Of a stretch of DNA of 7,481 bases, positions 7,233-7,481 are shown in pieces. This DNA is from Bacteroidales bacterium UBA1736 (GTDB taxonomy: Bacteria > Bacteroidota > Bacteroidia > Bacteroidales > UBA932). The DNA lies in contig DCIC01000033.1 of assembly GCA_002315825.1 (NCBI GenBank), positions 1 through 7,481 of the forward strand, written 5' to 3'. Each line of letters starts with the position of its first letter. The stretch's first letter is position 1. The notes under the pieces were generated by a model. The model made no database searches. It was not told where the DNA came from and worked only from the letters and a program-made list of their open reading frames with translations. Position numbers and translations under genes: made by a program.

Positions 7233-7481
7233 TTATCTGACAAGATTCATTTCGTCAAGCAAATATCCCGCACCTCCGAATTTGTCCACCATAAAGAGGA
7301 CATAACGGATATCCACGTTGATACATCTCTGGACGTTGGGTTCGAAAATGACGTCTCCGCTCATCGCCTCCCAGTTGCCGTCAAATGCCAGTCCTATGAG
7401 ATTGCCGTCAGCATCCATAACAGGACTGCCGGAGTTGCCTCCTGTAATGTCGTTATTGGTCAGGAAGCAAGTGACAAGAGC
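7233..7481 (-). CDS. S46-family dipeptidyl-peptidase, C-terminal 82 residues (DPP7-like; cut by right edge)
   Basis: S46 peptidases are periplasmic serine exopeptidases that release dipeptides from the N-terminus of oligopeptides; whole proteins are about 700 residues, so only the last eighth is visible. The fragment opens with ALVTCFLTNNDITGGNSGSP, which holds the catalytic serine (visible residue 17, codon at 7431-7433) in the GNSGSP motif. GLAFDGNWEAMSGD follows, then FEPNVQRCINVDIRYVLFMVD, the standard C-terminus of the family. Eighteen residues after the catalytic serine stands Gly (visible residue 35, codon 7377-7379), the position that is Gly in DPP7-type enzymes and Arg in the acidic-specific DPP11. 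This suggests preference for aliphatic or hydrophobic P1 residues. His and Asp of the triad and the signal peptide are outside the window. Its stop lies 6 bp before the mrp start. Confidence 0.93.
   Translation of the reverse strand, partial: ALVTCFLTNNDITGGNSGSPVMDADGNLIGLAFDGNWEAMSGDVIFEPNVQRCINVDIRYVLFMVDKFGGAGYLLDEMNLVR

Noticed and set aside
1..7481. Possibility of a defence island, mobile element or CRISPR system.
   Set aside because: All sequence is accounted for by recognisable chromosomal genes with at most 83 bp between them; no transposase, integrase, spaced repeats or terminal inverted repeats were seen.

Overview
The window is ordinary chromosomal sequence of a Bacteroidota bacterium, most likely a member of the Bacteroidales. 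This rests on several signs together: the end of an S46-family dipeptidyl-peptidase, a Mrp ATPase of the type lacking the C-terminal CxxC pair, a YfhO-like membrane protein paired with a GT4-type glycosyltransferase, Bacteroidota-style -7 promoter elements (TAnnTTTG) and an absence of clear Shine-Dalgarno sequences. Genus cannot be decided from the sequence alone. No rRNA, tRNA, CRISPR array, insertion sequence or prophage gene is visible, and coding density is very high.

Layout: positions 1-1571 (minus) hold the N-terminal 523 residues of the mismatch-recognition protein MutS; the gene runs off the left edge before its ATPase domain. An 83-bp divergent intergenic region (1572-1654) carries promoter-like elements for both directions. 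A tightly packed plus-strand operon follows: a GT4-type glycosyltransferase (1655-2938), an 838-residue YfhO-like polytopic membrane protein (2935-5451, ATGA overlap) and the 16S rRNA dimethyladenosine transferase RsmA/KsgA (5409-6176, overlapping yfhO by 43 bp). Converging on it from the right is a minus-strand pair: the 3' end of a DPP7-like S46 peptidase (7233-7481, cut by the right edge) and, 6 bp downstream, mrp (6168-7226), whose end overlaps the end of rsmA by 9 bp.

Working together: the glycosyltransferase and the YfhO protein probably form an envelope-glycan module, one acting on the cytoplasmic face and one in the membrane with a large periplasmic part; the exact product cannot be read from the sequence. 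RsmA is a ribosome-maturation enzyme apparently co-transcribed with them, MutS is DNA repair, Mrp is a P-loop ATPase linked to Fe-S cluster handling, and the peptidase digests oligopeptides in the periplasm.

No novel defence or mobile system was found. The points most worth a second look are an exact A AAA AAG heptamer, placed in the yfhO frame inside the yfhO/rsmA overlap so that a -1 slip would enter the rsmA frame, the Mrp protein that lacks its cluster-ligand cysteines, and the substrate-specificity residue visible in the peptidase fragment.
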